Origin: Burkholderiales bacterium
GTDB taxonomy: Bacteria > Pseudomonadota > Gammaproteobacteria > Burkholderiales > Usitatibacteraceae
Direction: 5' to 3'
Assembly: GCA_025359985.1 (NCBI GenBank)
Contig: JANYDB010000086.1
Span: 1-64,000 of the forward strand
Length of the DNA: 64,000 bases
The position numbers and the translations under genes are program-made. The notes beneath the pieces are model-generated. The model was given only the letters and a program-made list of their open reading frames with translations, was not told the origin of the DNA and searched no databases. This document shows, piece after piece, positions 20,458-29,207 of this stretch. Numbering within the stretch: position 1 is the first letter of the stretch; every line of letters begins with the position of its first letter.

Positions 20458-22160
20458 GTGCAGAAATAGTTATGAACGGCATGCGCAATGGCGGGCAAAT
20501 ACTGGTTGATCAACTTAAAATTCATGGTGTGGAGTTGGCGTTTTGTGTGCCCGGCGAAAGTTATTTGCCCGTACTCGATGCGCTTTATAAAACCCGCGAT
20601 AGTATCAAGCTCATCACCACCCGCCACGAAGGTGGGGCAGTCAATATGGCTGAAGCCTATGGCAAATTAACCGGCAATCCGGGTATTTGCATGGTCACGC
20701 GTGGGCCGGGCGCGACCAATGCCTCAATTGGTGTGCACACCGCGTTTCAGGATTCAACGCCGATGATTTTATTTATCGGCCAAGTCGGTAACGATTTTAT
20801 CGAGCGCGAAGCGTTTCAGGAAATTGATTATCGCCGCATGTTTGGGCAAATGGCAAAGTGGGTCGCGCAGATTGATCGCACTGAGCGCATTCCGGAATTT
20901 ATTGCCCGCGCCTTTCAGGTGGCAACCAGCGGCCGCATGGGGCCGGTGGTGCTGGCGCTGCCGGAAGATACGTTATCAAACAGGGTGATGGTGGCCGATG
21001 CGCTGAAATATCAACACGGTCAGGCCACCGCCGCCATCGGGCCATCGCCCGGAGAGCCAGCATTGGCGAGTCTTTCCAGCCTGTTGGCAGGTGCTGTGCG
21101 GCCGTTTGTGGTGGTGGGTGGTAGCGGCTGGAGCGTTGCGGCGTGTGCCGATTTGCAGCGCTTCGCCGAGACCCAAAATCTGCCGATAGGATGTGCGTTT
21201 CGTTTTCAGGATTTGCTGGATAACGAGCATCCAAACTATGCAGGCGATGTGGGCATCGGCATTAACCCCAAGCTGGCTACGCGCATTAAAGACGCAGATG
21301 TGGTGCTGTGTATCGGTGCGCGATTGGGCGAAATGACCACTGGCGGTTATACCGTCTTTGAGGCGCCGATTCCGCGTCAGCGTTTGATCCATGTGCATGC
21401 CGGTGTTGAAGAGTTGGGGCGGGTCTATCAGGCAGAGTTGATGATTAATTCCACCGTTTCTGCATTTGCCCGCGCTATCGCGGCCATGCCACGGATAACC
21501 AACGCGAGCGTCGATGCACTCACGACCGACGCTAGGCGCGATTATGGTGAATGGCAGGGCCGTCGTGAAACGCCGGGTGCGGTGCAAATGTGGGATGTGA
21601 TGCAGCATTTGAAATCGGTGCTGCCCCGCGACGCTATTCTTACCAATGGTGCGGGCAATTATGCAAGCTGGGTGCATCGTTTTTATCGCTATGGCGGCTT
21701 TCGCACGCAGCTGGCGCCGACTTCAGGCGCGATGGGCTACGGCGTGCCTGCAGCGATTAGCGCAAAGGTTCTGTACCCGCAACGCACCGTGGTTTGTTTT
21801 GCAGGTGATGGCTGCTTTTTGATGACGGGCCAGGAGCTGGCGACGGCGGTACAGTACCATCTCAATGTGATTTTTATTGTGGTCAACAACGGTATGTATG
21901 GCACAATTCGCATGCATCAGGAGCGTGAATTTCCAGGCCATGTGTACGGCACCGCTTTGGTCAATCCGGATTTTGCGGCATTTGCAAAATCATTCGGTGC
22001 GCATGGCGAAATAGTCGAAAAAACTGCGGACTTCGCCGCCGCATTTGAGCGCGCCGTCCAATCTGGCAAGCCTGCGTTAATTGAAGTTCGTATCGATGCT
22101 GAAGCGATTACGCCCAACACCACCTTGAGCGCGATTCGTGAAGCGGCCAATTCTCGTTAA
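20454..22160 (+). CDS. Thiamine diphosphate-dependent enzyme, acetolactate synthase-like
   Basis: 568 residues of the ThDP decarboxylase/acetolactate synthase family. The N-terminal PYR domain has VPGESYLPVLDAL and the catalytic glutamate in TTRHEGGAVNMAEAYG. GPGATNASIGVHTAFQDSTP is typical of the large-subunit-like group. The C-terminal PP domain has the diphosphate/Mg motif beginning GDGCFLMTGQELATAVQ and ending at the paired asparagines. No regulatory small subunit (ilvN) follows, so it is probably not the biosynthetic enzyme. The reaction is unknown; oxalyl-CoA decarboxylase-like or carboligase roles are possible. It is coupled to the upstream TraB/GumN gene. Confidence 0.85.
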   Translation: MSAEIVMNGMRNGGQILVDQLKIHGVELAFCVPGESYLPVLDALYKTRDSIKLITTRHEGGAVNMAEAYGKLTGNPGICMVTRGPGATNASIGVHTAFQDSTPMILFIGQVGNDFIEREAFQEIDYRRMFGQMAKWVAQIDRTERIPEFIARAFQVATSGRMGPVVLALPEDTLSNRVMVADALKYQHGQATAAIGPSPGEPALASLSSLLAGAVRPFVVVGGSGWSVAACADLQRFAETQNLPIGCAFRFQDLLDNEHPNYAGDVGIGINPKLATRIKDADVVLCIGARLGEMTTGGYTVFEAPIPRQRLIHVHAGVEELGRVYQAELMINSTVSAFARAIAAMPRITNASVDALTTDARRDYGEWQGRRETPGAVQMWDVMQHLKSVLPRDAILTNGAGNYASWVHRFYRYGGFRTQLAPTSGAMGYGVPAAISAKVLYPQRTVVCFAGDGCFLMTGQELATAVQYHLNVIFIVVNNGMYGTIRMHQEREFPGHVYGTALVNPDFAAFAKSFGAHGEIVEKTADFAAAFERAVQSGKPALIEVRIDAEAITPNTTLSAIREAANSR

Positions 22161-22182
22161 TAGCATTTAACGCTAACTCCCT

Positions 22183-22266
22183 CCCAGTCACCTGGGTCGT
22201 GTCGTAAAAAAGGCCCCAGTCGCCTGGGGCGTGCCGTAAAAAAGGCCCCAGTCGCCTGGGGCCTTG
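22183..22266. repeat. Tandem 32-bp hairpin repeat, terminator-like on the minus strand
   Basis: CCCAGTCRCCTGGG units start at 22183, 22215 and 22247, giving an exact 32-bp period for about 2.6 copies. Units two and three form an 8-bp perfect stem (GGCCCCAG, loop TCGC, CTGGGGCC). Each stem is preceded by AAAAAA on the plus strand, so read leftwards each is a hairpin followed by a T-run. On the plus strand no T-run follows. Two strong leftward terminators in tandem therefore stand between the ThDP gene and the htpG promoter region. Confidence 0.75.
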
Positions 22267-22678
22267 AAGATACTACTCACTCCAACAGAACAACACTCAC
22301 AACAACTCTTAATTATCTTTTAGTCGTCGGGAAAATAAATTAGTTCAAACGTATTTTCATTATTCGGGTAACAAATATGTCGTTGTCCAGCGGCTATTTA
22401 ATCGGCATTCAAGCAGAACCCGAGGGGTACTAGCGGCATATAGTGAGATCAAGCAAAAATTTTTAAATAAAATCAGACACTTGCTAATCGGCTCACTTGA
22501 GCCACGCCCTAGGCATGCATCTGTGGCAGCGCTTGAAAAATAAAATTTGAGCCTCATTTAAATTTGATAAACAAAACACCATCTGCCGACTTTTACTTTA
22601 TTCACACTTCGATCGTGCCTCAATCGCGCTTTATGGGTGTTTTAGGTCGGATGGCAGATATTTAACTATGGAGACAGC
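22267..22678. other. Long leader/promoter region of htpG
   Basis: About 410 AT-rich bases with no convincing frame; a 65-codon frame on the minus strand has no recognisable motif. The region should contain the htpG promoter. I looked for a sigma-32 pair and did not find a good match. GGAG at 22671 serves the htpG start. Confidence 0.45.
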
Positions 22679-24622
22679 ATGACTACTACCCAAACTCAGA
22701 CCGCCGCACCAGAAACAGCCGAGACTGTAAAAACCGTTAAAGAGACCATGGGTTTCCAAACTGAAGTTAAACAACTGCTTCAGTTAATGATTCACTCGCT
22801 GTACTCAAATCGTGAGATTTTTCTGCGTGAATTGATTTCGAATGCCTCGGATGCCTGCGACAAGCTGCGCTTTGAAGCGGTCACGAATAGTGCACTGTTT
22901 GAATCCGACAGCGATCTGAAAATCCGCATCGCGGTGGATAAAGCGGCGGGCACAATCACCATAACGGATAACGGTATCGGTATGTCGCGTGATGAAGTGA
23001 TCGCCAATATTGGCACGATTGCGAAATCGGGCACCAAAGAATTTTTCTCCAAACTCACCGGCGATCAGCAAAAAGATGCGCATCTCATCGGCCAGTTTGG
23101 GGTTGGTTTTTATTCGGCGTTTATTGTGGCCGATAAAGTTAGCCTAACGACCCGCCGTGCTGGTGTGGCCGCCAACGAAGCCATTCGCTGGGAGTCCGTA
23201 GGCGACGGTGAATTCACGCTTGAACCGGTTGAGCAGCTTGCACGAGGTACTGAAGTGATCTTGCACCTGAAAGACGATGCTAAGGAATTTCTGGATGACT
23301 GGCAGATCAAATCGATCATCCGCAAATATTCGGATCATATCCAGATGCCTATTGTGATGAAAAAATCCGAATGGAATCAGGAAAAAAGCGAGAACGTATT
23401 AACCGATGAAGATGAGACCGTCAACCGTGCCAGCGCATTGTGGACGCGCGCGAAAAGCGATATTAGCGACGAGCAATATGAAGAATTTTACAAACATGTT
23501 TCGCATGATTGGGAAAAGCCACTCGGCTGGACGCATGCCCGTGTTGAAGGCAAGCAGGAATACACCGAACTGCTGTACATACCCGCCAAAGCGCCGTTCG
23601 ATATGTGGGATCGTGAACGCAAGCACGGTATCAAGCTGTATGTGCGCCGAGTGTTTATCATGGACGATGCCGAACAATTGCTGCCGCGTTATTTGCGTTT
23701 TGTAAAAGGCGTGGTGGATTCAAATGATCTGCCGCTGAATGTTTCGCGCGAAATTTTGCAACAGTCCAAAGATGTCGATGCGATTAAAAATGGGTGTGTG
23801 AAAAAAGTATTGAGCCTGCTGGATGATTTGGCCGAACACCATAAAGAAAAATACGCTACGTTCTGGAGCGGGTTCGGCCGCGTATTTAAAGAAGGTATCG
23901 GCGAAGATGCCGCCAACAAAGATCGGATTGCCAAGCTTAGCCGATTTGCCTCCACGCATAATACCGACGATGCACAAAATGTTTCATTTGCTGATTATGT
24001 GTCGCGCATGAAAGCGGGCCAGGAAAAAATTTATTACGTCACCGGTGAAAGCTATATTGCCGCCAAGAGCAGCCCTCATCTGGAGATTTTCAAGAAGAAA
24101 GGCATCGAGGTTTTGCTGTTGACCGAGTCGGTTGATGAATGGTGGCTGGGCCAGTTTGAGGAATTTGACAACAAGAAATTAGTCTCCGTTGCCAAGGGCG
24201 ATCTGGATCTGGGCTCGTTAGCGGATGAGACTGAGAAAAAAGCGCAAGAGCAAACTGCGGAGGAATTAAAACCATTGATTGAGAAAATAAAAACCAGCCT
24301 GGGCGAGCTGGTAAAGGACGTACGTGTAACTCATCGCCTGACAGATTCGCCTGCCTGTCTGGTAGTTGACGAAAACGAGCTGTCCGGTAATCTTGAACGC
24401 ATGCTCAAAGCGGCCGGGCAAAAAGTAAATGCGAGCAAGCCGATTCTTGAAATCAACCCCACCCATCCCCTGCTTGAAAAACTGAAAGCAGGTGTGGCTG
24501 AAAATGAATTTAGCGACTGGAGCCATCTGCTGTTTGAGCAGTCATTACTGGCCGAAGGCGGCCAGCTCGAAGACCCGGCAGGGTTTGTGAAACGCCTGAA
24601 TAGCTTGATGCTTAAGCGCTGA
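22679..24622 (+). CDS. htpG: Molecular chaperone HtpG (Hsp90)
   Basis: 647 residues, full length. The GHKL ATPase domain begins around residue 22 with [20 protein letters not shown] and includes [22 protein letters not shown] and [11 protein letters not shown]. The middle domain has [10 protein letters not shown] and [11 protein letters not shown]. It ends in the dimerisation domain. It acts as a dimeric ATP-driven chaperone in the cytosol. A GGAG box lies five bases before the ATG. Confidence 0.97.
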   Translation: MTTTQTQTAAPETAETVKTVKETMGFQTEVKQLLQLMIHSLYSNREIFLRELISNASDACDKLRFEAVTNSALFESDSDLKIRIAVDKAAGTITITDNGIGMSRDEVIANIGTIAKSGTKEFFSKLTGDQQKDAHLIGQFGVGFYSAFIVADKVSLTTRRAGVAANEAIRWESVGDGEFTLEPVEQLARGTEVILHLKDDAKEFLDDWQIKSIIRKYSDHIQMPIVMKKSEWNQEKSENVLTDEDETVNRASALWTRAKSDISDEQYEEFYKHVSHDWEKPLGWTHARVEGKQEYTELLYIPAKAPFDMWDRERKHGIKLYVRRVFIMDDAEQLLPRYLRFVKGVVDSNDLPLNVSREILQQSKDVDAIKNGCVKKVLSLLDDLAEHHKEKYATFWSGFGRVFKEGIGEDAANKDRIAKLSRFASTHNTDDAQNVSFADYVSRMKAGQEKIYYVTGESYIAAKSSPHLEIFKKKGIEVLLLTESVDEWWLGQFEEFDNKKLVSVAKGDLDLGSLADETEKKAQEQTAEELKPLIEKIKTSLGELVKDVRVTHRLTDSPACLVVDENELSGNLERMLKAAGQKVNASKPILEINPTHPLLEKLKAGVAENEFSDWSHLLFEQSLLAEGGQLEDPAGFVKRLNSLMLKR

Positions 24623-24723
24623 ATTTTTAACGGAACGAGGTTGTAATTATTGCAGCGAACTGGCTGAATCACCAGCACTGGCGCGGCTTTCCGGAATATT
24701 TAACCCTCATGGAAATCTGAAAA

Positions 24724-25449
24724 ATGAATCGTATTATCATCGTCGGTGGCAACAGTGGCATTGGCAAATCTTTGGCAGAACGTGTTGCACGGCGTGGCAT
24801 TCAGCCTTACCTGATCGGACGAAACGACAGCGCTTTAGCCGAAGTGGCCGCTGCTCAGCAAGGCGAATATGCACTGGCCGATGTGCTTGACGAGGCCGCA
24901 CTGGCCAGTGCGATCAAAGCGGCTTGTGACGGCGCGGATATCATCGGTCTCGCCTACTGCGTAGGCTCGATTGACTTGAAACCGTTGCGCCAACTCACGG
25001 GTGATGCGATGGTCAATGCGTTTCGTTTGAACACGGTCGGCGCGGCTATTGCCGCACGCGAAGCCGCAACAGCGTTGAAAGCCGCCAAAGGTGCGATGGT
25101 GATGTTCTCCACCATTGCCGTGGCGCAGGGCTTTATCAGCCACGCTATTGTTTCTGCCGCAAAAGGCGCGGTCGAAGGGCTCACGCGTGCGCTAGCGGCA
25201 GAGTGGGCTCCGCATGTGCGCGTGAATGCAATTGCGCCCAGCCTGACTGATACGCCGCTCGCGGCCAAGCTAACGGCCAATGCCGGCATGGCAGAAGCCA
25301 TCGCGGGCATGCACGCGATTCCGCGCTTGGGCCAAGCCAACGATCATGCCGCGCTGGCGGATTTTTTATTGTCGCCTGAAGCGAGCTGGATCACGGGGCA
25401 AATTTTCGCGGTGGATGGTGGCCGTTCGCGCGTACGCACCAAAGGCTGA
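24724..25449 (+). CDS. SDR-family oxidoreductase with altered active site
   Basis: 241 residues of the short-chain dehydrogenase fold. The nucleotide-binding start is MNRIIIVGGNSGIGKSLAERV, with Ser129 in MFSTIAV. The catalytic YxxxK is changed: the lysine is Lys147 in SAAKGAVEGL, but the tyrosine position holds Val143. VRVNAIAPSLTDTPLA and a final ITGQIFAVDGGRS are typical SDR. A group of homologues I remember also has Ile/Val there, so this is a subfamily trait rather than damage. The reaction is unknown, and it may be a non-classical or structural SDR. Confidence 0.85.
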   Translation: MNRIIIVGGNSGIGKSLAERVARRGIQPYLIGRNDSALAEVAAAQQGEYALADVLDEAALASAIKAACDGADIIGLAYCVGSIDLKPLRQLTGDAMVNAFRLNTVGAAIAAREAATALKAAKGAMVMFSTIAVAQGFISHAIVSAAKGAVEGLTRALAAEWAPHVRVNAIAPSLTDTPLAAKLTANAGMAEAIAGMHAIPRLGQANDHAALADFLLSPEASWITGQIFAVDGGRSRVRTKG

Positions 25450-25521
25450 AACTGAGGCCAATGTTGAAGTTAAGCCAGGTTTTGGATCATCAAAGTTTGA
25501 ACACAGCGGAAAAAATAATCC

Positions 25522-26070
25522 ATGCGCAAATACGGCTTTAAAATCCGCATTTTTAGCGGCGCTGTTTTTCAAGTGCTGATGATAATTGTAGCGTGTTTGC
25601 CTCAGGCAAGCGCTGCCCAACAGACCGTGATAATTGTGCGTCACGGTGAGAAAGTTGAGAAGCTTGAAAGCGGGGATATTGGCAAAGATGCCAAAAATCC
25701 CCCGTTATCTGTGGTCGGTATGGCGAGAGCAGAAAAATTAGCGCAGATGCTATCAGCTACGAAGATTAACGCGATCTATGTGACGCAGTATCGGCGCACC
25801 GCTATGCACGCGACACCGCTGGCAAAGCGTCAAGGTATTACGCCGATTGTCGTGCCCGCTGCTGATACGGCTGGGTTGATCAAGCGCCTTGCCTCGCATG
25901 GTGCGGATGAGACGGTGTTGGTAGTGGGCCACAGTAATACAGTGCCGCTGGTATTAAAAGGGCTGGGTGCTGTTGAAGAGGTGAAGATTACTGAAGACGA
26001 GTATGACAATCTCTTCATGGTGGTGCCAAAGCCAGGCGCTGCGCCGACGGTAACGCGACTGAAGTATTGA
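25522..26070 (+). CDS. Histidine phosphatase family protein, probably membrane-anchored or exported
   Basis: 182 residues. A hydrophobic N-terminus (residues ~8-32, ending ASAAQQ) is followed by the histidine-phosphatase motif VIIVRHGEKVE, a later TQYRRTAMHATPLA, and the second catalytic histidine in VLVVGHSNTVP. The catalytic set is complete. It resembles SixA/phosphoglycerate-mutase-like exported phosphatases. The substrate is unknown. Confidence 0.85.
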   Translation: MRKYGFKIRIFSGAVFQVLMIIVACLPQASAAQQTVIIVRHGEKVEKLESGDIGKDAKNPPLSVVGMARAEKLAQMLSATKINAIYVTQYRRTAMHATPLAKRQGITPIVVPAADTAGLIKRLASHGADETVLVVGHSNTVPLVLKGLGAVEEVKITEDEYDNLFMVVPKPGAAPTVTRLKY

Positions 26071-26100
26071 TTGTGGCCGACTGGGCTGCCCAAGATACGG

Positions 26101-27174
26101 CTAAGGCCCACCTAGAGCCCACTCCAGATGCTCGCTCACCAGTGCCGATGCCATGCCCTGCGCATTTTGAAGTGCCGCACGTATGGGTGCTTTGCGGCTC
26201 TCTGCCAGATCACTGCGTAGTGCATTGCCCATTGCCACGGCGATATTACGTCGCCATTGTTCATGGCCGATCCGTCGAAGCGCGCTGCCGGCCATACGAT
26301 CGCTGAATTGTTGCGCTGTCCAGTTGAATAATTCGACGAGCGTGACGTCATCAAGCTGATGTCGAATTTGAAAATCAGTTTCGGTGGTCAATCGTGCGTA
26401 TTTATTCCAAGGGCAAATGAGCTGGCAATCATCGCAGCCGTAAATGCGGTTACCCATCGCCTCACGAAACTGTTCAGGAATCGCGCCCTGATGTTCGATA
26501 GTGAGATAAGAAATACAGCGCCGTGCATCGAGTTGGTAGGGGCCAATAATCGCTTGGGTGGGACAGACATCCATACACTTGGTGCAACTGCCGCAATGCT
26601 CGGTGGTATCACTGTCAACCGGCAAGGGTAGATCGGTATAGAGCTCGCCTAAAAAAAACATGGAGCCAGCATCGCGACTGAGTAATAGTGTGTGCTTGCC
26701 GCGCCAGCCAAGACCGGCCTTGCGGGCGAGAGCAACTTCCATGACCGGCGCTGAGTCGGTGAAAACCCGATAGGAAAATTCGCCGACCTCGGTTTGAATT
26801 TTATCCGCGAGCTTTTGCAATTTTGCGCGCAGCACTTTGTGATAATCACGGCCCAAAGCGTAGCGTGAAATGAATGCAGCTTCACTATCATCGATCACGC
26901 TCCAGCTTTCTTTGCCGTCTGCCGCCACGTAATTGAGCCGGACGGAAATAACCCGCACCGTGCCGGGCACTAATTCCTGCGGTCGGGTGCGCACGGTACC
27001 ATGACGCGCCATATAATCCATTTCGCCGTGATAATTTTGTTGCAGCCATTGCTGAAGATAGTTTTCTTCAACGCCAAGCTCGGTATCGCTGATACCTGTT
27101 TCCTGAAAGCCAAGTTCACGGCCCCAGGTTTTTATTTGGTCAGCGAGTGTTTTAAAATTAATGCCGGATTTCAT
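26101..27174 (-). CDS. queG: Epoxyqueuosine reductase
   Basis: 357 residues. It performs the last step of queuosine synthesis in tRNA by reducing epoxyqueuosine, using cobalamin and two 4Fe-4S clusters. Cluster motifs are HCGSCTKCMDVCP and YGCDDCQLICPWN. FISRYALGRDYHKVLR is the usual QueG signature. The ATG at 27174 is preferred over an upstream one that adds 11 residues. It diverges from tsaE, and queA, acting one step earlier, lies at 57716. Confidence 0.95.
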   Translation of the reverse strand: MKSGINFKTLADQIKTWGRELGFQETGISDTELGVEENYLQQWLQQNYHGEMDYMARHGTVRTRPQELVPGTVRVISVRLNYVAADGKESWSVIDDSEAAFISRYALGRDYHKVLRAKLQKLADKIQTEVGEFSYRVFTDSAPVMEVALARKAGLGWRGKHTLLLSRDAGSMFFLGELYTDLPLPVDSDTTEHCGSCTKCMDVCPTQAIIGPYQLDARRCISYLTIEHQGAIPEQFREAMGNRIYGCDDCQLICPWNKYARLTTETDFQIRHQLDDVTLVELFNWTAQQFSDRMAGSALRRIGHEQWRRNIAVAMGNALRSDLAESRKAPIRAALQNAQGMASALVSEHLEWALGGP

Positions 27175-27216
27175 ACGGTGAGTGTATATCGTGAGTGTGC
27201 ATAGCAAATATTTAGG

Positions 27217-27759
27217 ATGCCTGAATCTGATGGGATTGAAGCGCTAATGAAAATAGCATTGCCCGACGAAGCTGCGTCCGTAACACGGGCTGACGAAGCA
27301 GCGTCCGTAATACTGGCTGACGAAGCAGCCACGATGGCGCTGGGTGCAGCACTCGCCGCGGATCCGACACGTCTGCCCGGTATGGTGATTTATTTATCCG
27401 GCGATTTAGGTGCGGGCAAGACCACGCTCGTACGCGGGCTATTGCGGGCGTTGGGATTTGAAGGCCGCGTGAAGAGCCCGACTTACACTCTGGTTGAACT
27501 TTATGTAGTTTCTAAGTTAAACTTATATCACTTTGATTTTTATCGCTTTAGCGATCCAGAAGAATGGCAAGAAGCCGGATTTCGCGACCTGTTCAATCCA
27601 CAGAACATGTGCCTAGTGGAGTGGCCGGAAAAGGCCCAGGACTTGTTGCCTCTGCCAGACCTGAACATCACGCTCAGCCCCACGCCGGACGCGAGAAGAG
27701 TTGCGACTTTGAAGGCGCACACACCGCGCGGCCAGCACCTATTGAAAGCGTGGAGCTGA
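27217..27759 (+). CDS. tsaE: tRNA threonylcarbamoyladenosine biosynthesis ATPase TsaE
   Basis: 180 residues. It is the P-loop ATPase that supports t6A modification with TsaB and TsaD. The Walker A is LSGDLGAGKTTLVRGLLRAL; VKSPTYTLVE, YHFDFYRFSDPEEW and VEWPEKA follow. The N-terminus is ~35 residues longer than usual and carries a 9-residue unit three times (DEAASVTRA, DEAASVILA, DEAATMALG), encoded by a 27-bp tandem repeat starting at 27265. The end overlaps the start of amiC by ten bases. Confidence 0.92.
   Translation: MPESDGIEALMKIALPDEAASVTRADEAASVILADEAATMALGAALAADPTRLPGMVIYLSGDLGAGKTTLVRGLLRALGFEGRVKSPTYTLVELYVVSKLNLYHFDFYRFSDPEEWQEAGFRDLFNPQNMCLVEWPEKAQDLLPLPDLNITLSPTPDARRVATLKAHTPRGQHLLKAWS
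27265..27345 (+). repeat. 27-bp tandem repeat inside tsaE
   Basis: Copies start at 27265, 27292 and 27319; the first two are nearly identical (GACGAAGCNGCGTCCGTAA) and the third has diverged. The repeat is in frame and lengthens the N-terminus of TsaE by two 9-residue units. Confidence 0.8.
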
Positions 27760-29105
27760 TAAATACGGTTTTAGTAAGCAACCACCGGCGCCGGTTTTTA
27801 TCAATCCCGTTATTGCTTTCGCCACTCCTTGCTGCGCCCGTTAATGCCTATGCCGCCAGCAAGGTCAGCTCCACTCGCGTCTGGCCGGCCAACGAATACA
27901 CGCGCGTGACGTTTGAATCACCTGCTGCGCTCAAATACCAAACTTTTTTTGTCAAAGATCCTGAGCGATTGGTGATCGAGATTGAAAATATCGAGATGGG
28001 TCCGGCACTAAAAGAACTCGCTAATAAAATCGGCAAAGATGATCCCTATATCCAGAGTGCGCGCGTCGGGGTGAATCGCCCAAACGTGGTTCGCGTGGTG
28101 CTGGATCTGAAAACAGAAGTGAAGCCTCAAGTCTTTGCGGTGCCGCCCGCCGGCGAGTTTGCGCATCGGTTGATGCTCGATATATATCCGGCCAAACCGA
28201 TTGATCCGATGCTCGCATTGTTGAATGAAGATATTGCTGTGTTTGGTCGTGATTTAGGGAGCGCTGACAAGACCAAGCCAAGCCCGCCGCTAACGCCGGT
28301 AGATCCGGCTCCGCTTGCCAAAGATAGCCGCACCGGCTCAGCTGAAAAGCTGCCGCTGGATGTAAAGCCCAAGCCAGGCGCGACCAAACCAGCGCCCTCG
28401 CTGTTGCGGCCATTTATCGTGGTGATTGATCCGGGTCACGGTGGTGAAGACCCAGGCGCCGTGGGTCGCCGTGGTACACGTGAAAAAGATATCGTGCTTA
28501 TCATTGCCCGGAAACTCAAGAACACTCTGGATGATGACCCGCAATACCGCGTAGCCCTCACTCGCGATGCCGATTTTTTTGTACCGTTGCATATGCGCGT
28601 GCAGCGTGCGCGCAAGCTAAAAGCGGATCTGTTTGTGAGCGTCCACGCCGATGCATTTATTCAGCCGCAGGCGAATGGCTCCAGCGTGTTTGCGCTATCA
28701 GAACGCGGCGCCACCTCGACTGCCGCGAAATGGCTGGCCAATAAAGAAAATGATGCTGATTTAATTGGCGGCGTAAATCTGAATGTACGTGATGCCAATC
28801 TCGCCCGTACGTTGCTCGATCTTTCGCAAACTGCACAAATTAACGACAGTCTGAAAATCGGCAAGATGGTATTGGCGGAGTTGGGTGGATTTAATCGGCT
28901 GCATAAGGCCAGTGTTGAGCAGGCTGGATTTGCGGTACTGAAAGCGCCAGACATTCCTTCCATCCTGATCGAGACGGCATTTATTTCGAATCCCGATGAA
29001 GAAAACAAACTCCGCGATCCTGCTTATCAGGATAAATTAGCCGAAGCGATTGCCGATGGTATTCGTGGTTACTTCAAGAAAAACCCGGCCTTGGCGAGAG
29101 CCTAA
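27750..29105 (+). CDS. amiC: N-acetylmuramoyl-L-alanine amidase AmiC, Tat-exported
   Basis: 451 residues from the GTG at 27750, which overlaps the end of tsaE. The N-terminus NHRRRFLSIPLLLSPLLAA is a twin-arginine signal, as in E. coli AmiA and AmiC. An AMIN domain (residues ~30-135) comes first, then a proline-rich linker, then a zinc amidase_3 domain: VVIDPGHGGEDPGA, ADLFVSVHADAF and SILIETAFISNP. It cleaves peptide stems from peptidoglycan during cell separation. In-frame sequence upstream of 27750 runs inside tsaE and is unlikely to be translated. Confidence 0.92.
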   Translation: MELINTVLVSNHRRRFLSIPLLLSPLLAAPVNAYAASKVSSTRVWPANEYTRVTFESPAALKYQTFFVKDPERLVIEIENIEMGPALKELANKIGKDDPYIQSARVGVNRPNVVRVVLDLKTEVKPQVFAVPPAGEFAHRLMLDIYPAKPIDPMLALLNEDIAVFGRDLGSADKTKPSPPLTPVDPAPLAKDSRTGSAEKLPLDVKPKPGATKPAPSLLRPFIVVIDPGHGGEDPGAVGRRGTREKDIVLIIARKLKNTLDDDPQYRVALTRDADFFVPLHMRVQRARKLKADLFVSVHADAFIQPQANGSSVFALSERGATSTAAKWLANKENDADLIGGVNLNVRDANLARTLLDLSQTAQINDSLKIGKMVLAELGGFNRLHKASVEQAGFAVLKAPDIPSILIETAFISNPDEENKLRDPAYQDKLAEAIADGIRGYFKKNPALARA

Positions 29106-29207
29106 TAAGCCCGATTTTCATAATTTAGACTCTAGGTAGGGCGCGGGTTTTGAGCAAAAAATTTCTCAAGATGCCCGTTAAATGGCGATCTAGCTAATTT
29201 TTTGTGC

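Noticed and set aside
20454-22160. Biosynthetic acetolactate synthase IlvB
   Set aside because: No ilvN or ilvC follows, and the gene is coupled to a TraB/GumN gene instead.
22183-22266. CRISPR array
   Set aside because: The 32-bp period contains no unique spacers; the units are the same hairpin repeated, and no cas genes are present.
22360-22557. A 65-codon minus-strand frame upstream of htpG, which could explain the leftward terminators
   Set aside because: No ribosome-binding site and unusual composition; kept only as a question in the hairpin finding.
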